8,459 nucleotides of DNA from a candidate division WOR-3 bacterium (lineage in GTDB: Bacteria; SDB-A). The stretch is taken from NCBI GenBank assembly GCA_016926475.1, contig JAFGON010000030.1, forward strand, positions 1 through 8,459. The letters are read 5' to 3'. This document shows, one piece after another, positions 1-6,047 of this stretch. Numbering within the stretch: the first letter of the stretch is position 1; every line of letters begins with the position of its first letter. The notes below the pieces were generated by a model that saw only the letters and a program-made list of their open reading frames with translations, did no database searches and was not told where the DNA came from. Position numbers and translations under genes: made by a program.

Positions 1-321
1 GGAAGGGAAGGGTCGGTTTTGATTTCCTTGACTTTGCTTGTCAACAAGATGATTTCGAAAGAATTCAAAGGCATAAAGGTGAGAATTGACGCCGAAGAAT
101 ACATGAGAAATCGAGAGGAAAGTTTCAGGGAAAAAGTTTTGGAAATAGCTAAGCAGGCTGAACTTTTGACGGAAGAGCACATAATAAAGAATTTGAATTC
201 ATACGAGAGAAGAATCGCCCACATGATAATAAAAGATTTTGAAGGGGTTGAAAGCAGAAGCGAAGGCGAAGGGGAAATTAAGGATTTAATAATTTACCCA
301 AACCGAAGTGAATCTTTTTGA
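1..321 (+). CDS. khpB: KhpB/Jag-type RNA-binding protein, 3' part (KH + R3H domains)
   Basis: This is the C-terminal 106 residues of a Jag (SpoIIIJ-associated, KhpB) protein. The frame is open to the first base of the window, so the start lies upstream. The first four visible residues, GREG, match the GxxG loop of the Jag KH domain, and the following helix (VLISLTLLVNK) aligns with the usual LDALQYLVN stretch. The R3H domain follows at about residues 63-100: NSYERRIAHM carries the R-x3-H core (R70, H74 of the visible part), followed by EGVESRSEGEGE and a final beta-strand. Members of the family bind RNA in the cytoplasm and affect envelope growth and division in firmicutes; the function in this organism is inferred. 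The gene overlaps mnmE by 14 nt in another frame, the usual neighbour order. The TTG at base 19 lies inside the KH domain and is not the real start. Confidence 0.9.
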   Translation, partial: GREGSVLISLTLLVNKMISKEFKGIKVRIDAEEYMRNREESFREKVLEIAKQAELLTEEHIIKNLNSYERRIAHMIIKDFEGVESRSEGEGEIKDLIIYPNRSESF

Positions 322-1648
322 TACGATAATCTCCAGAATTACGCCGGATGGCGAGAGCGCCGTCGCTTCAGTGAGAATGAGCGGCGAAAAAAGCCTGACA
401 TGCGTTTTGCAATTGACGGGCAGAAAATTTTTTACTCCCAGAAAAGCAACCCTCGTCAAATTGAAGTTAGATCAAGGTATAAGCGATCAAGCCGTAGTTG
501 TCTATTATCCTGGTGTGAACTCATACACCGGCGAAGATGTATGCGAAGTCAGTGTTCACGGAAACCAGTATCTCGTCAAAAAGCTTATAGGAAATTGCAT
601 CGAGAAAGGGTTGAGGACAGCCGAGAAAGGCGAATTCACCTACAGAGCTTTCCTGAACGGTAAAATGGACCTGGCTCAGGCCGAGGGAGTTCTAGCGATG
701 ATAAAGGCTTCGAACGAAAATTCCCTGAGAAGAGCCGGCTCCGCATTGAGCGGAAAAGCTGGAGAAAAGGTAAAAAAAATTATCGAAAATCTAAATGAAT
801 GTCGCGCCGAGCTTGAAATATCGACTTTTGGGGAAGACGTAAGACCTCTACTTTCACCGGCTTTTCTCGAAAATTTTAGAAAAATTAAAGAAGACATCGA
901 GACAGTTTCACGCTGGTCCGCTTCAGCGGCAAGAGACCTTGTAAAACCTCAGATATTCATAGTCGGACCCCCAAACGCCGGAAAATCGACCCTTTTTAAT
1001 ATGCTCTACGGCAGTAAAAGAGTTGTTGTCTCAGACCAACCAGGAACGACGAGAGATATGATAAGGGAAGAAGTATATCTGCCAAAAGGTTCGGTTGTTC
1101 TGGTCGATGGGGTGGGAATAAGGGAAAAAGGATCGGATTTAATCGAAAGGCAGGGAAAGGACATTTTTCTTGAAAAGCTCAAAGAAGCGGACGCAGTGAT
1201 TATGCTTCTCAACGCTGAAAGTGATTGGAGAGATGATTTTGCGTTGTTTTCTAGCTTTTCCGAAAAAATAAAAACCGTTGTAGCTCTAAACAAGTGCGAT
1301 CTTGGCATATCGCCTGTGGAAGTTCCTGATGAAATAATCAAGCTGTCAGCCAAAACAGGTTTAAACCTTGAATGTCTTAAAAGTATTCTCAGCGAGAAAC
1401 TGTGGCCGGAACCTCAGAAAGATGACATTTCAGAACAAGACGCTTACTTTTCTGAAAGGTCTTATCTTCTCATAGGTGAATCTTTGAAAAGCTGCGAAAA
1501 AGCGGGAAACTTCATCGAAGAAGACCTTTGGGACATTGCCGCGTTTGAGCTTGAAAACGTCAGCAAAAACCTCGGACGGATAGTGGGGATCCACGAAAAG
1601 CCAGGAGAAATTGTCGGATTGTTCGATAAGTTTTGTGTAGGAAAATAA
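308..1648 (+). CDS. mnmE: tRNA uridine-5-carboxymethylaminomethyl modification GTPase MnmE
   Basis: MnmE (TrmE) works with MnmG to place the (carboxymethyl)aminomethyl group on U34 of certain tRNAs, using GTP and a folate one-carbon donor. At 446 residues it is near the family's usual 450-460. The N-terminal folate-binding domain (about 1-118) includes PGVNSYTGEDVCEV and KGEFTYRAFLNGKMDLAQAE. The G domain holds G1 GPPNAGKST (220-228), G2 GTTRD (246-250), G4 NKCD (328-331) and G5 SAK (347-349). The Glu corresponding to the E. coli catalytic Glu282 is E280. The protein ends with FCVGK, so the family's C-terminal Cys is present (C443). Oddities: G3 reads DGVG (267-270) instead of the near-universal DTAG, and the acidic DFPDEE-like segment after the first helix is replaced by STFGEDV. 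The GTG start is chosen because MNLFDTIISRITP aligns with E. coli MSDNDTIVAQATP. There is no clear ribosome-binding site, so translation may be coupled to khpB by the 14-nt overlap. Confidence 0.96.
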   Translation: MNLFDTIISRITPDGESAVASVRMSGEKSLTCVLQLTGRKFFTPRKATLVKLKLDQGISDQAVVVYYPGVNSYTGEDVCEVSVHGNQYLVKKLIGNCIEKGLRTAEKGEFTYRAFLNGKMDLAQAEGVLAMIKASNENSLRRAGSALSGKAGEKVKKIIENLNECRAELEISTFGEDVRPLLSPAFLENFRKIKEDIETVSRWSASAARDLVKPQIFIVGPPNAGKSTLFNMLYGSKRVVVSDQPGTTRDMIREEVYLPKGSVVLVDGVGIREKGSDLIERQGKDIFLEKLKEADAVIMLLNAESDWRDDFALFSSFSEKIKTVVALNKCDLGISPVEVPDEIIKLSAKTGLNLECLKSILSEKLWPEPQKDDISEQDAYFSERSYLLIGESLKSCEKAGNFIEEDLWDIAAFELENVSKNLGRIVGIHEKPGEIVGLFDKFCVGK

Positions 1649-1758
1649 GTGATTGTGAATTAACCCTGGCGATAACCATACGGCTTCAGAGCTTTGAAGG
1701 GAATTTCTCGGGATGATAACAACAGAAGAATTCTTTTAACAGATATTTTTTCTGCGAA

Positions 1759-2082
1759 ATGTTCATGGACGAAAACCATAAAGAAGACAAACCGGAATTG
1801 ATTCCAATAGAAGGTGTTTTGGACCTTCATACCTTCGACAAGAAAGAAATCGGAGGTTTGATACGCGAATACATTGAAGAATGCAGAAAAAAGTGCATAT
1901 TTGAAATCAGAATAATACATGGAAAAGGTAAAGGTGTTCTCAGAGCCAGGGTTCATTCAATCCTCAGCAAAATTGATCTGGTAAAATCTTACAGGACTGC
2001 AAACGACTGGACAAGTTCCTGGGGGGCGACAATCGTCACTTTAAGAGATAATGAAAACTGTTCAGAGGTTCATGAAGACTAG
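1759..2082 (+). CDS. Stand-alone Smr-domain protein
   Basis: This 107-residue protein consists almost entirely of one Smr (small MutS-related) domain. The diagnostic LDLHTF motif is at residues 21-26. A helix rich in E, K and C follows (29-46). The glycine loop IRIIHGKGKGVLR spans about 50-62, and the closing strand GATIVTL is at 89-95. Smr domains bind or nick nucleic acid; in single-domain bacterial proteins the role is mostly unknown, and related eukaryotic and plant proteins are endonucleases. It is not MutS2, because there is no ATPase upstream. The gene lies 110 nt after mnmE on the same strand, and its last 21 nt overlap the 3' end of the opposing transporter gene. ATG 1759 is the first start after an in-frame stop at 1717-1719; ATG 1765 is a possible alternative. 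Neither has a visible Shine-Dalgarno sequence. Confidence 0.85.
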   Translation: MFMDENHKEDKPELIPIEGVLDLHTFDKKEIGGLIREYIEECRKKCIFEIRIIHGKGKGVLRARVHSILSKIDLVKSYRTANDWTSSWGATIVTLRDNENCSEVHED

Positions 2083-2916
2083 AGAAACAGAAATAAAAAC
2101 AAGTGAGATTATTTTAGTTTTCCGCATCTCTTCCCCGAATAAAATCCAGCCGGCCAAACTCATTATCAGTATACTTCCCACGGAATAAAATGAAAACGCC
2201 ACAGCGGCGGGGAAATATTTAAATGAAGAAATGAGAAAAAAAGATGAAAAAAGATTGGGAATGCCTACCGCGATTCCGAATAATGCGCTTTTAGGGATTT
2301 TGGTTAAATTTCTAAAATTTGCGAAAAAGAATGACAAGACAAAAGCGGTTGCGAATACGACAGTCAAGAAGAAATTTTTTAAACTTTCATGCCAGTTGTT
2401 TTCAAAGATCTTGTTTGAAAATTCAGCCATTCCAACGAAAACCAGAACCCAGAAAAGAAGGATTGCCGATCGCCTCCTCGATTCTTTGTTTTCGGTTTTA
2501 ATCGCGAGCATCAAAATTGATATAATCGAGAGGAAAATCCCAGTTGTTTTGAAAGCGTTCATTTTTTCTCTGAAAACAATAAAAGATAGAAGCACTGGAA
2601 TTACGGTTCCCAACTTTGAAACCGCACCTGTTGTCGCCACTCCGTTGTATAGCACGCTTTTTTGTATAGATACAAAACCGAGAAGATAGATAACACCTGC
2701 AAAAATCCCCATAAAAAGTGCTGTGCCTAAATTGTCACGGGAAGCTATGAAGCTTTGGTTGTTTCTTGTCGTAAAAAACATAATAAAAGCGACAGCAAAT
2801 GCAGAGAGATAATTGAAAGAAGCGACTCGCATCTCGTCTGTGCTGTTTTTTTGAGATAACTTGAGTAATACAGTGACAAGAGAACTCGAGAAAACAGCTA
2901 AAACGAGATAGACCAT
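2062..2916 (-). CDS. EamA/DMT-superfamily transporter, 10 membrane helices
   Basis: This is a 284-residue polytopic inner-membrane protein with the two-repeat layout of the drug/metabolite transporter superfamily. I count ten hydrophobic segments at roughly 2-20, 32-50, 63-85, 92-115, 121-139, 149-170, 182-201, 211-232, 239-262 and 268-284. Each half ends with the typical pattern of a short charged loop and a last helix: FREKMNAFKTTGIFLSIISILML in the first half (written here only to show the family signature FxE-K, then Gly) and FGEEMRKTKIISLVF in the second. The length is normal for the family. The substrate cannot be read from the sequence; family members export metabolites, amino acids or lipid-linked sugars. 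The ATG start is 3 nt downstream of the murJ stop codon, so the two are almost surely cotranscribed. Only a weak AGG precedes the start, which suggests translational coupling. Confidence 0.85.
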   Translation of the reverse strand: MVYLVLAVFSSSLVTVLLKLSQKNSTDEMRVASFNYLSAFAVAFIMFFTTRNNQSFIASRDNLGTALFMGIFAGVIYLLGFVSIQKSVLYNGVATTGAVSKLGTVIPVLLSFIVFREKMNAFKTTGIFLSIISILMLAIKTENKESRRRSAILLFWVLVFVGMAEFSNKIFENNWHESLKNFFLTVVFATAFVLSFFFANFRNLTKIPKSALFGIAVGIPNLFSSFFLISSFKYFPAAVAFSFYSVGSILIMSLAGWILFGEEMRKTKIISLVFISVSLVFMNL

Positions 2917-2919
2917 TGC

Positions 2920-4485
2920 CTAAGTGACTGAAACTTTGAACTTTAAGGCTCTTGCCAATATTAGGTAAAACAAGAAATAAAAAACTGAGGCTGAAAATAT
3001 TACAGTCAGAGACATGAATAAACTCTGAGAAGAAGCGTTGAACAGTGTCCAGGATTTAAGAATCAGGTACAGGGAAAGCGCCGGTAAAAAAGAAGAAAGA
3101 AAAGTTTTGTAAACAGCTTCCGTGAGATTGACCAAAGATATCTTTGCGTATTTCAAATGAAACATGATCAAAAGGGCTAACCCGTTGAATAAGCTCGAAA
3201 TGGATACAGCAAGAGCCAATCCGTTTATTTTCATTGAGTTTCTAAAAGTCAGCACAAGCGCGATGTTCACCGCGCTTGACAGAAAGCTAACAAAGACAGG
3301 TGTTTTGGTGTCTTTCAAAGAATAAAAAGTGTTTGACAGAATTTTTGCAAACGATGCTCCGGCTATTCCTATGAGAAACCAACCGAGAATATCGGCAGTT
3401 GCGACAGTGCTTTCAGCGCTGAACATACCGTGCTGGTAAATTATACGGACTAAATGGAATTTCAAAACCCACATTAAAAAACACACCGGAAAAGAAAAAA
3501 ACATTGCCAGCCTCAGAGATTTCAGAAGAACGGAAAGGACTAAGTCAATCCTTTTAGAAGAAGCGTGACGCGCCGTTTCGGGAAGCGACACGGTGGCTAA
3601 GCTGACGCCGATTATGCCCAGTGGGAAAGTCATCAGCCTGAAGGCGAAAGAGTAGTGTGACACCGCTCCTTCGCCGAGATGGGTAGCAAAAGCTTGGTTT
3701 ATTGCTACGTTGATTCTCGTCGCGACATAACCGACCGCTACTGGAAGAAACAGCATCAAAGAACGTTTTACTGCTCTATCCGAAAACATTAAATAAATGC
3801 GGTTTTTAAAACCTTCCCTGTAAGATGAAGGCAGCAATGCAATGAGCTGGGCGAGTGAACCGATCAATATGCCTATAGCGAGCGGAAATGGAGACAAAGT
3901 TTTAAAAGCGCCTGACAACTTGAACAGCAAGAGAGTTAAAACGATAGAGATGAGGTTCCAAAGAGCCGGAGCGAGCCCCGTCAAGGTGTAGTGTCTGAAA
4001 TAGTTCAAAAAACCCATTAAAAGGGAAGTAGAAGATGATACTACGAGCAGAGGAAACAGAATCCTGACGAGAGATACTGTCAGAGCCTGCTTTTGAGGGT
4101 CGTAGCCTCCGGCGAAAACTTTGACGATGTAGGGTGCGAAAATTATCCCAATTCCGCAGAGAAGAGAGGAAATGATGAGTAGTATGTTGAAAAGGTTAAC
4201 GGCAAACAGAAGAGCTTTTTTTTTGCCTTCTTTTTCCCGAATGTCCGAAAAAACAGGTATAAAAGCGGCGTTCATCGTGCCCTCGGAAATAAATTCCAGA
4301 ACCATTCCTGGTATTATATAGGCTGTCCTGAAGGCGTCCATGGAGTTACCTGCTCCGTAAAGCATCGCGTATATTATTTCTCTGGAAAGCCCGAGAACCC
4401 GGCTTACAAAAACACCAAAAGAAAATTTTCCGGCGCTTTTAATTAAGTTTTTCGTTTCTGAACCTTTTTGTAATTGCGAAGACAT
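2920..4485 (-). CDS. murJ: Lipid II flippase MurJ (MviN)
   Basis: MurJ flips lipid II across the inner membrane for peptidoglycan synthesis (MOP exporter superfamily). From ATG 4485 it has 521 residues, a normal length with about 14 hydrophobic segments. The N-terminal signature SRVLGLSREIIYAMLYGAG-x3-DAF is clear; S28, R29, R35 and D50 correspond to E. coli S17, R18, R24 and D39. AEG-like ISEGTMNAAFIPVF follows. The TM7-8 region reads GEGAVSHYSFAFRLMTFPLG; R283 matches the essential E. coli R270, and the neighbouring conserved D and E (DRLMEFP) are F282 and T286 here. The E. coli R52/R53 pair aligns with L63/E64. A TTG at 4503 would add six residues (MVFLQY); I prefer the ATG because neither start has a Shine-Dalgarno site and homology begins later. 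The gene is first in a minus-strand pair with the EamA transporter and is divergent from the RNase gene. Confidence 0.95.
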   Translation of the reverse strand: MSSQLQKGSETKNLIKSAGKFSFGVFVSRVLGLSREIIYAMLYGAGNSMDAFRTAYIIPGMVLEFISEGTMNAAFIPVFSDIREKEGKKKALLFAVNLFNILLIISSLLCGIGIIFAPYIVKVFAGGYDPQKQALTVSLVRILFPLLVVSSSTSLLMGFLNYFRHYTLTGLAPALWNLISIVLTLLLFKLSGAFKTLSPFPLAIGILIGSLAQLIALLPSSYREGFKNRIYLMFSDRAVKRSLMLFLPVAVGYVATRINVAINQAFATHLGEGAVSHYSFAFRLMTFPLGIIGVSLATVSLPETARHASSKRIDLVLSVLLKSLRLAMFFSFPVCFLMWVLKFHLVRIIYQHGMFSAESTVATADILGWFLIGIAGASFAKILSNTFYSLKDTKTPVFVSFLSSAVNIALVLTFRNSMKINGLALAVSISSLFNGLALLIMFHLKYAKISLVNLTEAVYKTFLSSFLPALSLYLILKSWTLFNASSQSLFMSLTVIFSASVFYFLFYLILARALKFKVSVT

Positions 4486-4572
4486 ATATTGTAAAAATAC
4501 CAAATCAAGGAGTATTTCAAAAGCTGTTTCACAAAATTCAAGCTAAAGGGAAATGGTTTTCTGGGAAATCTG

Positions 4573-4600
4573 TTGACATATTATCTGTAAAGATTATCAT
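4573..4600 (+). promoter_or_regulatory. Sigma70-like promoter for the RNase-xerD-coiled-coil operon
   Basis: A perfect -35 hexamer TTGACA (4573-4578) is followed by a 16-nt spacer and TATCAT (4595-4600), one mismatch from the TATAAT consensus. Transcription would start near 4607, giving a leader of roughly 47 nt before the GTG start of the RNase gene. The surrounding region is very AT-rich. It lies in the only divergent gap of the window, where a promoter is expected. I found no equally good promoter for murJ on the opposite strand. Confidence 0.7.
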
Positions 4601-4609
4601 TTTATTACA
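4586..4609. repeat. Inverted repeat TGTAA-N14-TTACA over the -10 box (possible operator)
   Basis: The half-sites TGTAA (4586-4590) and TTACA (4605-4609) are exact inverted copies, 14 nt apart, and the -10 hexamer lies between them. A dimeric repressor bound here would block the promoter. The half-sites are only 5 bp in AT-rich DNA, so chance is a real possibility, and no regulator gene is present in the window. Confidence 0.3.
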
Positions 4610-4640
4610 ATTGATTTTTACTTTCAATATCTATTAAAAC

Positions 4641-4647
4641 AGGTGGG
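4641..4647 (+). promoter_or_regulatory. Ribosome-binding site of the RNase gene
   Basis: AGGTGGG lies 6 nt before the GTG at 4654 and resembles AGGAGG with one change. It supports the GTG start, which also gives the family's typical N-terminus (MKIKSLGAVKTVTGS). Confidence 0.75.
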
Positions 4648-4653
4648 TTAGAG

Positions 4654-6033
4654 GTGAAGATTAAATCCTTGGGTGCTGTAAAAACCGTCACTGGCTCCAT
4701 GCATTTGGTTCAATCGTCCAGCGGAGGGAACTGCGTTCTCGACTGCGGTCTGTATCAGGGAAAGAGAGCTGAAGCAGAAGGTTTAAATCGAAACTTGAAA
4801 ATTGATCCGGCGTCGGTTGACAGCGTAGTGATTTCACACGCCCACATAGACCATTGCGGTCTTCTGCCGTATTTCGTCAGAAAAGGGTTTGACCAGATTA
4901 TATACATGACTCCGGCAACGCGTGAGTTGACAGAGTTGCTGCTTATGGACAGCGCCTTCTTGCAGCTGAAGGATGCAGAGTATTTGAACAGAAAAAGAAA
5001 TTCCGGAGAACCGCAGGTAGAACCCCTCTACACCGAAGAAGACGTTAAAAGAGTTTTTGAATTGGTCCAGACGGTTAATTTTCACGAATATTTCGAACCC
5101 TCGTCGGGACTTACGGCGAAGTTTCTCAGAGCCGGTCATATTTTAGGATCTGCTATGATCCAAATCTCGGAAAAAAGCAGGACTATGCTTTTTTCGGGAG
5201 ACTTGGGTAGAAAAAATGCTCCTCTGCTTAAAGACCCTGAAAAAGTTGACGACTCGCACGTAAACTTGCTACTCGTGGAGAGCACTTACGGAGGCAAAAC
5301 GCACAAAGGATATAATGAAGGTATTGAGAGGATTTTTAAGGCTGTAGAAAAAATATGTCAGACTAAAGGAAAGTTAATAATACCAGCATTTTCAGTCGGC
5401 AGAACCCAGGATATTGTTTACGCCCTGCACAAGTTGACGGTCGAAAAAAAGATTCCGTTTTTACCCATATACGTAGACAGCCCTCTGTCGACTAATGTAA
5501 CGGACATTTACAGACAACATTTTTACGAACTCGATGAAGAGACAATGCAGTTGATGAAAGAAGACGGAGACCCTCTCGGCTTTGGCAAATTAAAATACAC
5601 GAGGACTGTCGAAGAGTCTAAAGAGCTGAACGGAAGAGAAGGTCCGATGGTAATAATCTCAGCGAGCGGAATGTGTGAAGGGGGGAGAATAGTCCACCAT
5701 CTGAAAAACAATATAGAAGATCCCAGAAATGTTATTTTGATAGTCAGCTTTCAGGCGGTGCACACTCTCGGCAGGAGAATAGCTGAGGGGATGGAAGAGA
5801 TAAAGATATTCGGAGACACATACAGAGTCAGAGCAGAGGTGATGACGAACAATGAATGGAGCGCTCATGCTGACGGACCGGAACTTGAAGATTTTGTCAG
5901 GGAAACCAAAGCGGACAAAACGATACTTGTTCACGGCGAATTAAAGCAGATGGAATTTTTGAAAGCTAAAATTGAAAACATGAATTTGCAGGTTTTGATT
6001 GCCGACGAAAATCAAGGTTTTGTGGAAGTTTGA
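4654..6033 (+). CDS. Beta-CASP metallo-beta-lactamase-fold RNase (TTHA0252/CPSF73-like)
   Basis: This 459-residue protein has the whole layout of bacterial and archaeal beta-CASP ribonucleases: a split metallo-beta-lactamase domain, an inserted beta-CASP domain (about 205-395) and a C-terminal RMMBL part. The zinc-ligand motifs are all visible: D30 (motif 1), HAHIDH at 62-67 (motif 2), H162 in AGHILGS (motif 3) and D183 in FSGDLG (motif 4). Beta-CASP motifs A (E209 in ESTYG), B (H348 in GGRIVHH) and C (H405 in SAHAD) are also intact. It therefore appears catalytically complete; the known Thermus homologue degrades RNA. It lacks the KH domains of archaeal CPSF1-type enzymes and is not RNase J, which has a different C-terminus. 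It acts in the cytoplasm. It is the first gene after the promoter at 4573-4600; its stop is 14 nt before the xerD ATG. Its native substrates cannot be inferred. Confidence 0.93.
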   Translation: MKIKSLGAVKTVTGSMHLVQSSSGGNCVLDCGLYQGKRAEAEGLNRNLKIDPASVDSVVISHAHIDHCGLLPYFVRKGFDQIIYMTPATRELTELLLMDSAFLQLKDAEYLNRKRNSGEPQVEPLYTEEDVKRVFELVQTVNFHEYFEPSSGLTAKFLRAGHILGSAMIQISEKSRTMLFSGDLGRKNAPLLKDPEKVDDSHVNLLLVESTYGGKTHKGYNEGIERIFKAVEKICQTKGKLIIPAFSVGRTQDIVYALHKLTVEKKIPFLPIYVDSPLSTNVTDIYRQHFYELDEETMQLMKEDGDPLGFGKLKYTRTVEESKELNGREGPMVIISASGMCEGGRIVHHLKNNIEDPRNVILIVSFQAVHTLGRRIAEGMEEIKIFGDTYRVRAEVMTNNEWSAHADGPELEDFVRETKADKTILVHGELKQMEFLKAKIENMNLQVLIADENQGFVEV

Positions 6034-6037
6034 AAAC

Positions 6038-6042
6038 AGGAG
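6038..6042 (+). promoter_or_regulatory. Ribosome-binding site deciding the xerD start
   Basis: AGGAG lies 5 nt before ATG 6048. This favours ATG 6048 over the in-frame TTG at 6030, which overlaps the RNase stop codon and has no such site. Confidence 0.75.
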
Positions 6043-6047
6043 ATGAT

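Noticed and set aside
308-1648. MnmE as a pseudogene because of the odd G3 motif
   Set aside because: The frame is intact to the C-terminal FCVGK, and all other GTPase motifs are present.
1684-1699. Hairpin after mnmE as a terminator
   Set aside because: The stem is 6 bp with one G-T pair and is not followed by a run of T.
1660-1956. Minus-strand frame of 98 codons
   Set aside because: It is antisense to the Smr domain and the gap before it, and resembles no family. The Smr motifs on the plus strand are unmistakable.
2231-2689. Plus-strand frame of 152 codons
   Set aside because: It is the antisense shadow of the ten-helix transporter and is rich in Lys/Arg, as expected from reading hydrophobic codons backwards.
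4486-4503. TTG at 4503 as the start of murJ
   Set aside because: It adds only six residues without homology and has no Shine-Dalgarno site. It cannot be excluded, so it is noted in the murJ entry.
4548-4569. Direct repeat GGGAAAT (4548-4554 and 4563-4569) upstream of the -35
   Set aside because: Two 7-bp copies 15 bp apart in AT/purine-rich DNA can arise by chance, and the spacing does not place them on the same helix face.
4586-4600. Fur-box-like ATTATCA near the promoter
   Set aside because: Only the right half matches the TGATAAT-N-ATTATCA pattern; the left half does not. No iron-related gene is nearby.
6030-6047. TTG at 6030 as the start of xerD
   Set aside because: It overlaps the RNase stop codon and has no ribosome-binding site, while ATG 6048 has AGGAG at a 5-nt distance and fits the family N-terminus.
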